From Amyloporia xantha (lineage: Eukaryota > Basidiomycota > Agaricomycetes > Polyporales > Adustoporiaceae), in assembly GCA_036971615.1 (NCBI GenBank), contig JAYKKR010000005.1:1426001-1490000 (forward strand): DNA of 64,000 nt, in the 5' to 3' direction. Positions 11,327 through 23,100 of this stretch are shown here, in pieces. The notes below the pieces were generated by a model. It was not told the DNA's origin, made no database searches, and saw only the letters and a list, made by a program, of their open reading frames with translations. Positions within the stretch are counted from its first letter, which is position 1. Every line of letters starts with the position of its first letter. Made by a program: the position numbers and the translations under genes.

Positions 11327-12815
11327 CTATCCATTGTATTTTGCGCGGGTTGTATACCATATGCCCTCCGAATCTGTGATGGCCCTTGTGTACTTTAGCA
11401 ATAGCCTATCCCGCTCCTTGTTATCAACAACGATGTCCGTGAGGAAAGGCTCAATTTCCTCGGCCTTCCAGCGTGGGCGGGTAAGAAAGAGATCAGTGAA
11501 ACGAGCTGCAGGATCATTTGGAAGCTCCGATGCGGGGAAGTAGGTGAGCATGGACATAGGTGGAACTTTCATCGTGTCAATCTGGGACAGATAGTTACCC
11601 TAGATATGGCCGGATAATGCAGTGAGCCTCGGGGACATTCAGAAAACAAAAGTATGGATACTCACGGAGAGTAAGTCTAGCGAGACCGTAGACTCGAATG
11701 TATCGCCGACAGTTGTATGCCATTTCGTCAAAAATTCGTCTTTGTCGATGGGATCATCCTGCAAAAAATGGAATACATATCAGCAAATCAGCTCTGAGTT
11801 CCTCATTTTATACAATCCCGCGCACTTTATAGGCCCTGAGAATACCTAGTCCGATCTCTTTGACCACGGCGGCAACGTCCATTGCCCACTTTCCGGCGGT
11901 AATTTTGCCGAACCAAGATATCACCTGCTGGCTCACATCCTTTCTAATATCGTATTCTTCCTCAATTGTGGAGCAAAGCTCTTCCACTGGAGCTGACGCA
12001 TAAGGAAGCGACAACGATACGAGTTGTGTCAGAAGCAGCTCAAGTATGGTAGTCAAATACGATGACGCTAGAGGTCTGAGATTGCCTATACATCCAAAGA
12101 TGGGACTTGTATCAGACAATGTAAACGTTGGTAACGTAACATACCATTGAGTACTAGGACACGCCTATTTTGGAGACCACGATTTAATTCGGCATCACTA
12201 GCTTGGAGCATCTCTCTTGCATCCTCATAAGAGAACTTGCCTCTGTTTTTCTGATACAATACATAAAATCTCAAATCGCTCACCATGGAGTGACAAGTTC
12301 TAGCACTTACAAGTCTGCTTTGTTCTCCATCGCTCATGCGGTCTTCATCGTCTTCGTGTCCCTCGTCGTACTCCCTGCCTCTCAGCAATGCATCCAGTTT
12401 GTGGAGTCGAGGAAGAGATGGTACAAGCTCAAGTATCTCGTTTAGTTGATCTCGTATCACCACCTCATCACTCTCTCCGCCAGCTGGCCCGTTCATCGAT
12501 GAAGAACCGGGAGTCACGACAAGCACGGAGTTAGATAACACTACCGAGCGGATGGTATAAGTTTTCTCCGCCGTGCAAAGAACCGCATCTTCATTTGGAT
12601 TTCCTTTGATCTGCAGACTGATGAAGACGCGATATCAGATATATTTTGACTGCAGTTGACACATTTAATTGGCAGTTACTTTACCTTGCGCTCTCTGCGA
12701 TGTCATCAAGCGCAGTCTCGACTACTTTGCAAAGGTCTGAGGGTAGTTCTAGAAGTCTAAATGTACCGTTGTCCGCGAGTAGCGAAGGGGTGTATTTGAG
12801 GGTATATTCAGTCAT
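11327..12815 (-). CDS. DCC1: sister chromatid cohesion protein Dcc1
   Basis: Model complement(join(11327..11599, 11666..11758, 11826..12085, 12145..12250, 12311..12617, 12685..12815)), 389 residues. Dcc1 is a subunit of the Ctf18 clamp loader that acts on PCNA in replication and cohesion. Seen: an N-terminal FRLLELPSDL, then LQIKGNPNEDAVLCTAEKTY and SNSVLVV, the usual Dcc1 opening, an acidic linker (EGHEDDEDRM), and C-terminal winged-helix-like segments ending with GIWYTTRAKYNG. Length is normal. The third exon could also be read through: the 60-nt intron 12251..12310 has no stop and keeps frame. Two ACGCGT boxes lie 40 and 65 bp upstream of the ATG. Its 3' end faces the DUF262 gene 115 bp away. 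Confidence 0.85.
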
Positions 12816-12854
12816 GGCAGAGCGCTTCAGACCCGGTTCGCGTTCAAAGTTCTG

Positions 12855-12885
12855 ACGCGTCGCAGCGCGTCGCGTTCAAACGCGT
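12855..12885. promoter_or_regulatory. two MluI cell-cycle boxes (ACGCGT) upstream of DCC1
   Basis: Perfect ACGCGT at 12855-12860 and again at 12880-12885, with a related gcgcgtcgcgt between them. In yeasts ACGCGT is bound by MBF, which drives G1/S genes including replication factors. The placement directly upstream of a replication-factor gene fits that role; binding here is an inference. Confidence 0.6.
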
Positions 12886-13229
12886 GTCACGTGCAACTGC
12901 TATCCGGAAATTTACCAGGTGCTGTTCATGCTTCAGAAGGCCTAATTTACTCGACTGCAAGTTGTGCTCTTGGCTGTTGAAGTTCTCACCATGACACTTC
13001 GGGTCCTCGAAACTTTCGGGTAGCTGATGCAAAGCAGGTACACAACTCCCTCAGAATGACACAAGAAGCAGCAATAAATACAAGGGAGAGTTTAGTGTCA
13101 AACTTTGTCCGTGGATTGGATTGCTAGAGGTACAGGATAGCAAAGTCTGCATCGCACTGGCAGTATCATTCTCACAGCCCAACTTGAAACCCTGAGACAA
13201 TAACCGAAAGAGAGGAAGTAAATGTCCGC

Positions 13230-14642
13230 TCAGAAATAGAGACCGACCCATCCATTCGGTGAGTTCGCGACGATCTTGTCGCCGCCCTCCTTGTTCCCAA
13301 CCCAAGGCAATCCATCTACATCCTTGCGCATAACACCCTGCAGGCCTTTCGTAGAGGAGGATTTAGCCTTGATGTCAGCTGTGCCATTGAACTCGGCCTC
13401 CTTGTACGTCAAGTAGAGATCGCCATTGCGGGAAGAGCGGTGGACACTCGAAATGGGACGATGCGGGTGTCCGGGATGGTTGATGTAGAACACGTCCGTA
13501 CGTCCTGAACCCGTCGTGGTCTGCAGCTCTGCGAGCGCAGGCGGCTCAGCGGTGGAAGGCGCCGGGAAGACGTGCACGTTCATGACAGCGTCACCGCGCT
13601 GGGTGGTGAGGGTCGTCTTGTCAACGATGGCAACATCACCGACGAGCCAGCCACGGTCCATTTCGAAGCTCAAGGCACCAGCGTGGACACCCTTGTGCGG
13701 GAGAATCATGTTCTTTTCATCCAGGCTGTACATCTTGACGTAGAGAGAGTCCAGGTTGAAGTTAGACTCCCCATCAAATTTGAGCTGTGAGCCACCACGA
13801 GTCTGTATGTTCAACTGCTTGACCGAAGCAGGAACATATATCGTCACGTCGTACCGCATGCACGAGGAGCTCGCGAACGTAGGCGTAGTCAAGAGCATGT
13901 GGCTTTTGGACTGTCCCTCTCCGATATCGTCGGATGTAGGATACTTCACGCTGACCGAGTCCAGGAGGGCCTGCGTATCCGAACGAAGGGTCATTTCGTA
14001 TTTAACTTCCGTTGCCTCAGCATCCGCCTGCGCGATCACGAGAGTACCGACTGCAGCGCCCGTGATGTCAACGGTGTGGTCTGCCTCGGCAACGCCAACC
14101 GGGATAGAATAGGTCGTCTTCGAACCCTCGTAGATATATGGGGCGTTCGCACAACCGAGGGACACGCTGTACTCAGGCATATTCTCTAGACCAGTAGGAG
14201 AAGGCTGGTCATTTCGTCAGAATGCATGAAATACCTCCACGAAATTGACAACCTACGGTACTCATCCAGATCACGAATTTAATGGCATTCCAGCCGACGA
14301 AAAGCAAGCAGACGATACCAAATGCCTTCCAGAACAAGCCGCATCTGCGAAAGAATTCAACACTGGATGCAGTGCGGGAAGCGCACAGATACGAACCGCA
14401 TGCCGCAGCACATGCAGCAGTCTGCTCGCTTTCTTTTGGGCCGTGCAGCCGGAATTTCTGTGTCGAGCGTCGACATTCCGTCTTCGTCAATGGGGCTATG
14501 TAAAGCGACTGGTCCTAGACCATCCTCCTCGCTGGGCACGCGTCTGTCTGTCCTCGAACGTATCGTTAGGATGCACGATACCATAATGAGGCGTACGTCA
14601 CGTACATTCATCCCATTGGTCTTTTAATTTTAAAGCAGCCAT
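13230..14642 (-). CDS. uncharacterised single-pass membrane-anchored protein
   Basis: Model complement(join(13230..14185, 14253..14344, 14397..14547, 14606..14642)), 411 residues. The family was not recognised. A short basic N-terminal region with a cysteine cluster (CCMCCGMRC) precedes one strong hydrophobic helix (WKAFGIVCLLFVGWNAIKFV, about residues 68-87). The remaining 320 residues are beta-rich, with no further helix, and run to GWVGLYF. The arrangement suggests a type II membrane protein whose large domain is outside the cytosol. The first exon (37 nt) was placed by its strong start context (ccacaATGgct) and matching phase. An alternative start is the ATG at 14476 in exon 2. Confidence 0.65.
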
Positions 14643-15485
14643 TGTGGCACCAACCATTCCAAAGAATGTGAGGCCCGTAGAGGGGCCATTGTTTCGACGA
14701 CCTACCATAGTGAGTGCAAAAAACTGTCGAGAATAAGTGTATAGAGTAAAGAGAGAGTGGTAAGGTGACAAATGCGCGGGTTTATGAAACGACGGTGGAG
14801 GGAAAAAAGAGGACGTTTGAGGATGCTCTTACGGCGCCGACTGCCAAGGTCAAGTATTTGTTCCGAAAGACAGACGCCCACCATCAGGCACGATAGGAAC
14901 GAGACTGAGCGGTCCCGTAGCATTTGTCCGGACGCGAGTCATCCTGGATCATTTGGGCCTTCCTGTTGTGCGGCTGTGATACCAGAGCGAGCGTTCATCA
15001 TGACCCTACTGTTATTACGTTCATGTTTCAAAGCACGACTTTTTAAGAAGTGTGTCTGTCGCCCAAAGCCGGGATCCCACAGCTTAGCGAGAGATTTTGG
15101 CTGCAAAAAGATAGCAGATATCCTCGACGGCTGCATCTTCGGGCGAATTAGGCTTTTTGAACGCCTTCGTTGATGTCTATGCGTCCCGTCGGCCGGGGGG
15201 AAGAGTTTGAATGCAATTCCACGTGATTACGTCGATCAGAGCTTCTTCATTAGGAAGGTACAGCACCGCTCACTGCTCCCATCAAATCCGCATGATCTTC
15301 CCGTAGACATGGGGGGTATTAAATCGCCCATCTTGCAGTACAAATCGTGACTGGGGCGAGAAGGGTATGATTTTTCGCCTGAACAAAGATTCTGAGCCTG
15401 TGCTTTGTCATGATGACATTCAAACAATTTGAAAGTCCACATGACGTCGGCCGGTGGTGACATATGTGTGCGCTTGTGAATGTCA
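14643..15485. other. intergenic region between divergent genes
   Basis: About 840 bp before the alcohol dehydrogenase TATA box. Arginine-rich open frames exist here, but they show no splice-consistent continuation or family motif. I see no gene. Confidence 0.5.
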
Positions 15486-15492
15486 TATAAAG
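15486..15492 (+). promoter_or_regulatory. TATA box of the alcohol dehydrogenase gene
   Basis: TATAAAG lies 85 nt upstream of the ATG at 15577, a typical distance for a fungal core promoter. Confidence 0.5.
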
Positions 15493-15576
15493 TCATGGGT
15501 GCATTGGTAAGTCAAATATTGGCTTCTATTTCACTCTTTGAACCCACACTTCTCATTGCAAAGTACTACGAGGGAA

Positions 15577-17130
15577 ATGTCGGGCCTCGATCACACGAAT
15601 TACGAGTCTACGGCTTTGCAGGGGTATTATGGATGGACTGACACTCTCAAAGGTGTCTACTATGGTCCAGGATCTTTAGCGACTGCTCTGCCGAAGTTAT
15701 TGAAGACCCTAGGGGCAACAAAAGCGTTGATTGTCACAGGGAAGAGCTTACATGACAAGGTCCGTTCCCTCGCATCGCCGCCGATCACCTGGATTGATCT
15801 GCTTCTGATCTGCAGACAGACGTTGTGAAGAAAGTGGAGAACATTTTGAAGCAACACAATGCATACGGAGATACGTTCTACGAGATTGGAGAACACTCTC
15901 CAGTATCTGGTATTCGCAAAGGTCTGAAGGCATTCAAAGACGCCGGGGCAAACGTGATTGTGTCCGTCGGCGGTGGTTCACCCATCGACGCCTCGAAGGC
16001 GATCCTATACTTCCATCAGCAAGAAACAGGCGAAGAGTACCTGCATCAAATTTCCATTCCCACTACGCTGAGTGCGGCAGAATATACGGTGGGTGCCCTC
16101 CGTCGTGGCTGTTGGCGCCATGACTAGATCAATTTCATCTACACAGGTCGGCGCAGGATATACGAACGAAGAGGGTAAGAAGGTTGGTGTGAGCTCGCCG
16201 CAGCTCGCTCCAGCTGGCATCATCCTCGATGCTGAGCTGACCCTTGCCACACCCGAACGGCTTTGGTGCGTATGCGCCTAAATTTTTTCAGAAATGGTCC
16301 CGAACTCAAACTTCATCAGGCTGTCCACTGGAATGCGTGCGGTAGATCATGCAATTGGCACGTGTCAGAGTATGTAGCGTGAACTTTCCTCTGACCTCTT
16401 TATAGAGAATTTGTACAGGCCCCTTGTCCCCCCGCCAATCAAGTATCTCTGCTATGCCGCCCTTGCAGATCTGTTCAAATATCTTCCGCAATCGAAGGCT
16501 AATCCACAGGCTCTCGATGTTCGCCAGAAGCTGCAAGTCGCAGCATGGATGAGCTTATGGCCCATTAAGTTGGAGAAGTACAGGTATTCGTTATCTTGTC
16601 GGTGTGGGTTTGTCATCGATTCTGAAGTTTGTTATTTAGTGCGATAGGTCTTTCTCACGCACTGGGGCACAAGCTAGGAGCAGCGTATAGTATCCCACAT
16701 GGGATCACGTCGGTAAGTATCATGTATAATATGGGTGGTGAATTCCACGAGCTCAATTTTCTATTTGAGTGTCTGACCCTTGCACCCACCGTGGCCCTGA
16801 AAGCACAAGTTGCCTCGGAAGAAGACAAAGAGTGGCTTTCTGGTGTCCTTTTCCACCTTCGCGAACAATCCACCGGCTCTCTGGACGGAGACGTTCTCAA
16901 ACTTTCCGGGCTGATTGACGGGTCAGATTCATTCTTATCTCTGTGGCAAACTGTCGCTGATCGAGACAGCACACAGGCTTGTGAAAAAGCTGGGACTGCA
17001 CTCAAACTTGGACGAGTACAAGGTACCCCGTGCCGACGTCCCGAAGATTGCGGAGCTGGCTGTGGGCAGCAATAGCGATCCAACGTACCCGAAGGTTATT
17101 AAGTTGTTGGAGGGGTTGTATGTGAATTAA
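15577..17130 (+). CDS. iron-type (group III) alcohol dehydrogenase / maleylacetate-reductase-like
   Basis: Model join(15577..15759, 15816..16088, 16147..16265, 16320..16357, 16406..16583, 16640..16712, 16770..16921, 16977..17130), 389 residues. The NAD(P)-binding half contains VSVGGGSPIDASKA and IPTTLSAAEYT. The C-terminal helical half contains LSTGMRAVDHAIE and SHALGHKLGAAYSIPHG. In metal-dependent members the first of these carries an Asp ligand (TG-D-A..H); here that position is Arg, as in TGMRAVDH, so metal use is doubtful and the protein sits nearer maleylacetate reductases. The intron 16358..16405 starts GC rather than GT. The predicted location is cytosolic. The substrate is unknown; a reductase of aromatic-catabolism intermediates or an NAD(P)-dependent alcohol dehydrogenase is possible. 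Confidence 0.85.
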
Positions 17131-17572
17131 TACTGAAGGACCGGGCGAGAAATAAGGCGCGAAACTATGCGTGCACATGCGCAGGAGGCTTCTGCGACAT
17201 TAAACAATGTATATCACTATGTTTCAATGTACTTGTACGATGACTCGGAACTACGGACAAATCACGCAACATCATCGAAGTACTGAGCGAGAGCGAACTC
17301 GAGACGCCTGGCCGGACTTCCGACGTGGCTCAGCGCTCAGCGCTCAGCGGCAAGGTACCAGGTAGAGTCACTGGGGTGGTGCACCCAAGCACGATATCTC
17401 TGATCGTGGATATGTCATGAGCAGTCGCAACCCCACGATTGAACAAGGCCCTTCCCTGAACGTTGAACGCTGAACCTCTAGTGGGCGCCCTTGTCGAGGA
17501 CCGCGTCCAGTCCTGCCACTTCGTTACTTCTGGTCACCATTCTCACAGCCCGTGGCTTATATTGACAACCGG

Positions 17573-19264
17573 ATGCTGGGACGCTCTGCTGGCTCCCGCC
17601 TTGGCAATCTGCCACGTAGGGTCAAGCCGCTGTACCGGGGCGACCGCTCAAGTTCCCGTGTTCGAGGCGGTACCACTACGTGCGCCAACCGGAGGGCAGA
17701 CGCACACAGTCGTCGGACACTCATAATTCCCAGCTGTACCCTATCAAAGGCTGTTGAACCCCGCATTACGTCGTTCTTGCCTATGACTACGCGTCGCTCG
17801 CTTTCCAGCCAGGGCAAGGGCAAGGAGCCCGCCTCTCAGAGGGGCGAGGAGCACCCCCATGCCGACGAGGCGCACGACCACTCGCATTCGCACTCACACT
17901 CGCACTCGATATTCGGAGCGATGTCCCATAAACACGGCCCTGAAGAGGGGCACGGGCATGACCCAGAGCAGATCATGCGGGCATTGAAAGGCGGAGGTAC
18001 GTAACCGGTGTACGTCCTGCGTTGCCCCTCATAGCACGTCGACACTGACGGGCCATCTCGTTCTGGGCCTCAGGGGACAGAGGGAGTCGCATCACACTCA
18101 TTGGGCTGTTCGCCAACGTCGGCCTGACCGCGTCGAAGGGTGTTGCAGGGTGGTATATGAATTCAGCCGCGCTGCTAGCAGACGCAGGCCATTCTCTCAG
18201 CGGTACGTACATACCAGACTTAGCGATACGTAGGGTCACTCATGCTGCGCAGATCTGCTCGGAGACTTTGTCACGCTACTGTGCTGGAAGCTCTCCCGCA
18301 AGCCTCCATCGGAGAGTTATCCATACGGGTTCGGCAAGTTCGAGGTGCTCGGGACGACCACGGTTTCTTTGCTGCTCACCGGTGGTGCACTTGGGATTGG
18401 GTTTCACTCATGGACGCTTCTAATGGAGGCACTCTCGCACACCGCTGCGACTATTCCGCCGGGTGCAATTCATGATGTGCTGTCTACCGTTGCAGAGACG
18501 GCGCAGAGCGTGCCGGCGGTCGTAGCGGACCACGGACATGGACACGGACACGGACATGCGCTGGACCCCAACGCGGCGTGGTTCGCGGCCATCAGTGTGA
18601 TCGGGAAGGAATACCTGTATCGCCTGACGAGGCGGGTCGCGGACGAGGAGCGAAGCCCTGTGCTGCTGGCGAACGCGATACACCACCGCAGCGATGTATA
18701 TTCAAGTGGCGTCGCCCTGCTGGCTATCCTGGGCACCTGGTGGTTCCCTCACCTGCCGCTCGACCCGATAGGAGGTACGGATCGTTCGCAATTTCATCTG
18801 CCCTTGTGTTGACGCCGCGTCCAGGGCTTCTCGTGTCGATCCTCATCATCCAGCAGAGCTGGGGTGTTCTTGTCGATGCGCTGCACCAGCTGACAGATGG
18901 GGGTGTCTCACCGAGCACCAGGTCCGTGTTGGCGCGATCACTCGAGCCCCTCTTGCCCACGCCACTGGGGACGTCTTCTCCAACGTCTGCCCCTCACACG
19001 CCCTCGGCCTCGCAGATCGAGAACCACACAGAGAATCTGCTGGCAATTCGCGACCTGCGTGCGATGCGCGCAGGTGCGCTGATGTTCGTTGACCTGACCG
19101 CTGAGGTTCCGCGGAGCCTGCATGTCGAGGAGGCGAGTCAGCTGGAGAGGAAGATTGTGCAGACTTTGAAAGCCGTGAGAAAGGAGGTAGCCGAGGTGAG
19201 GGTCAAGTTTCGGTCGGTAGATGAAGGGGAAGCTGTGTCTGGGCATGATCACAACCATCATTGA
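17573..19264 (+). CDS. cation diffusion facilitator (zinc/iron transporter)
   Basis: Model join(17573..17996, 18074..18202, 18253..18774, 18825..19264), 504 residues. CDF hallmarks: the helix pair ending LLADAGHSLSDLLGDFVTLL, the motif YPYGFGKFEVLG, and a second metal-site helix NAIHHRSDVYSSGVALLAIL. Histidine-rich cytosolic stretches occur before helix 1 (DHSHSHSHSHS) and between helices (HGHGHGHGHA), typical metal sensors or buffers. About 80 N-terminal residues are Arg/Ser-rich with few acidic residues, like a mitochondrial presequence, which would match the Mmt1/2 branch. If translation starts later, at MTTRRSLSSQ, that presequence shortens. The C-terminal domain has a beta-alpha-beta look, ending HDHNHH. 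Confidence 0.88.
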
Positions 19265-20128
19265 ATTGTAGTCTTACTATTGACACGCCACTCATGTCAT
19301 GGAATGTCGGAATTCATGCTCAGCGGCTCTAATTGGAGTATCTACTATTGTCATGGAAGGTTGCGCTGGATCTGATTGACCGGAGCAGGTTGGGGCCAAC
19401 CAGCGATGATCTGCCAGCGCTGATTGAGGCCAATATAGGTAAGCGAACCTGCTCATATCGCTGTTGTGTCCCTGCTGCCAGCCTGCAAGTAATGACAACT
19501 TCCATGGAACTATCGACGATTTCGCCTGCTATAGACTAGTCTCAGGAGCTTCGCGAGCTCTGCAGTTTAGATAGGTTTAGATGCAGCTGTTTTGAGACTG
19601 TAAAGTCCCACATGTACGCACGCTGACATGAATTCACGGGTTATGTTGGGACCGAGCTGGAATCGTTGCCGAAAGGGAGAGACGCCGGCTGTATAACCTT
19701 CGAAATTGGTATTGCGAGTGCCAATCCTCCTGGCTAGTGCAGACCGAGGCATGGCTAAAGAGACCATTTATCTTGCAAACCAGTGCATCGTACGCGTACG
19801 CGTCACTTTTATGGGTGCGAGCGTCTCATAACAAACTTTGTACTCATGCGTGCATCTCGATTCCCACCGCTAACAACAACGTCGAGCCTGTCAACCTCCA
19901 CTAGCGCAGGCAATTTCTCTTCATCGTATCTACGCAGTGATTCTCTACTACAACAGACCTGACAGAGTACCTCCGCAAGAGGTACGGTGCGGAGCGTTGT
20001 ACAGCTGTTGGGTGATTTCAATATAGATCGCTAATCCACCTGGAGACTCAGGCAGACGCGGTAATCTCGATACAACGTACTACTTAGTATTCTGAATTCC
20101 ACTGGTTCCCGGTACTGCCATAAGTATC
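19265..20128. other. intergenic region upstream of the Zn2Cys6 factor
   Basis: About 860 bp without coding character. It contains two overlapping MluI boxes, ACGCGTACGCGT at 19792-19803, some 325 bp upstream of the regulator's ATG. Confidence 0.5.
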
Positions 20129-23100
20129 ATGTCGCCAAGGTCTGGAGGCGACAATTCAGACAGATCAGACGATGAATACGGAGACGGGCCGTCTGGGAAT
20201 GGGACCACCCAGAACTCCAAGCGGAGTCAACGAGGTAGGCATATACCCCTAATTCCGTTACGAGAACACCTCTCTGCTGGCAGCGCTAGACCATATCTAT
20301 TTTCCTTCCAGCTTGTGACAGATGTCGCAAATCGAAGAGCAAATGCGAGCCTGCCCTTTCGGGGGGAGCACGCTGTAGAGGTTGCCTGGCAGCCGGGACT
20401 GGTAAGGAATTTGACATTGAATCCATCACATCAGCCCCTTCAATTCACTCTCTATTACGGCAATAGAATGCACCTTCTCCGGTGAGTATTCGATCCATAG
20501 TGAAATTCTAGGCGTCAGACTGAAGACGTTCAAGGTCCAACATTCCGGCGCGGTCCCCCCAAAGGCTATATCCAGGCGCTGGAACATCGATTACACCAAA
20601 TGGAAAGCACACTTGCTGCGATTATGTCTTCAAAAGACATGCGTGCTAAAGGTGTCATTAGTGATCTTCGCAGAGATGATTTAGCACAAAGCATTCTAAA
20701 CGGAGTAGACTTGGGTCCATTCGTGCGTTAACTGCTTGCCGACGTCCTAACATGACGGCGCCTAAAATGTACCAGGGTCCCACAGGCAGGATAAAACGCT
20801 CCGTAGACCCCACACAAGATAACTTTTTTGCATCCATTCGTGAGTGCAGCTCCACCGAAACAGACGAGCGACCGTTCGCGACGACAATCGAGGATGACAC
20901 GCGAGAGCGTTACGCAGAAGAGTGAGTGCATTCTTGTGCTATGCGGCGACGTCCTTACTTTTGAATTTCTGCAGATCCATCTGTTCTGGTGCGCCCGACG
21001 CTAGAGTGGCAAGACCGACTGTCCGAATCTCTTGCGCGCTGGTCTCTGCAAGATCGAGAAGCCGACGGTGCGCAGGTTACCCAGAGCCTTTCACAAAGTG
21101 CCAACGGAAGCGCCCCTTCCACCTCGGATACCCCTCGAGAGACAGTGAGACAGAAACGCCGACTGGACGTACCATCGAGTGCTCCGGACCTCGATTGGAA
21201 TGAGTTGCACGACATAGCGGGTAAGCGGTCGAAGAAGGACAGTTCTTCCATTGCTTATCATGTTCCCGAGACAGACCAGGACGAAGTGGACGACACCGCT
21301 GACGCTTTGGGCAATCTTTCAATTGATGAGAACAAAGAGGTGCGTGAGTGTGGATCGCCGCTTGATTTGACTTTTCACCCTGACGAATTTGGCCCTGTCA
21401 ATCAGGTCCGCTACCACGACAATACATGCGGATTACATCTCTTTCTCAAAGACGAGAAAGGCCACAGCCGTAACTTAGGGGGTATATGGTACGTCTAGAT
21501 GTGAAATTGTTGTGATGCCTGTCTCGGAATAGTATTATCTATAGGCAGTTTCCGATGTCCCACCTTTGGCCCGGCATTTCGCGTATTAACCCAGCTTACG
21601 ACCAACGGCAACCGGCGACCATTTTACCCCCACAGGAAAAGCAGGATCATCTTATCAAACTCTACTTCACTTATGTCAATCCCACGTTTCCCGTTGTTGA
21701 CGAAGTGTCTTTCATGGAACAGTATGAAGTCTTCAGGTATATCTTCTCTCCCCACGATTTTACTACTGCTTAGATTATATTGATCGCTGGTAGGATCTCA
21801 AAGTAGGCAGTGCTCTTGTGCTTGTATGATTCCCATTGACTGATCACATTGTATCAGCCATTCAGAACTAAATCAGGCAGGAGTGGAAGTCCTCTCACAA
21901 CCTAATAGACCGGAGCGGATGCAGAAGCTGTCTATGCTCTTACTATTTTCTATGTTCGCATTTGCAGCCCACTATTCCGAGCAAGAGAAACGGATGGCAC
22001 CGCATGGTCAGCAGGCGGATATCGGGGCACGTTATGCCGCCACTGCTCGCAACATCCTCGGTAAGCTATGATCGAACTCCAATGCCGACGAGACATGTCG
22101 GTTCATTTTTTGTAACCATGCAGATACCATCTATCAAGAAAGTCGAACATCGACGTGCCAAGCTCTCATTCTCCTCGGCGTGCGTGAATTTGGTATAGGC
22201 AAGCACTGCCACTACCGTCTAGTGGGCAGGAATGGTCCTCATTGTCGTAATCAATTATAGGAAGTCCTGAGGCGGGTTGGCTTCACATCGGTAAGCGAGT
22301 ATTTTGGATAACGTGCATTCGCCGACCGTCGACTGCTCTGTGCTCGATGGGGAAGTTGCTTTTGCTGTAAACTCATGCGCACTCTATGCGAATCGGCCTC
22401 TGCGGTGTTTGTAACATCATCAACGAGAAACTACGTTAATGGTGAAACAAATACGTCGAAGGCAGTGATGCGATTGTCTTCTGCAACTAAACGAGAACAA
22501 CACACTGAATCACTCTTTTTCAACAGGCATGGCGCTGAGAATGGTATGTTCGTTGTACAACAAGGAGGACTGCAATAATTCAGTGACGAGTCCTCAGGCG
22601 TTCGATCTGGGATTAAATCGAAACTCAGAGAAATGGCGGCAGAATGGACGCGAGCTCTTCACTCCTGCTGAGATTCAGATTCGCAGGCGAATATGGTGGG
22701 CATGTTGTCTAGCAGACAAGTAAGCAGCGGCCATACGAACTTTGGATTCTGTCTTTGTCTCAATCCTTCTCCCCTTTTTATAAAGGTACTCTGCCCACTT
22801 TTTAGGTGCGGGTTTCGGCCGCTTTCCTGAAATATCCTTCCTTATCTTTTCTTCAGGACGCCCAATGGGAATTCACGAGGCTGACTTCTCGACTTTGTTA
22901 CCCGATGTGCCTGACGTAGGCCAAATGTCCTTTCACTTTGAATGCTGACGCTAAGAGCGAGACATTCTAGAACGATGCGGATCAGACCTGGACGCCTACC
23001 GATGACGCCCTCGAAGGTCGTCACAGCTCATCAATTCCGGCGAACTTTATCGCTTACTTCCGAGAAACAGCATCCCTTAGTACGCTTCTGACAAAATTGC

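Noticed and set aside
14772..15173. Arg-rich 133-codon plus-strand frame in the divergent intergenic region
   Set aside because: No family motif, no splice sites extending it, and it lies in promoter sequence between two genes.
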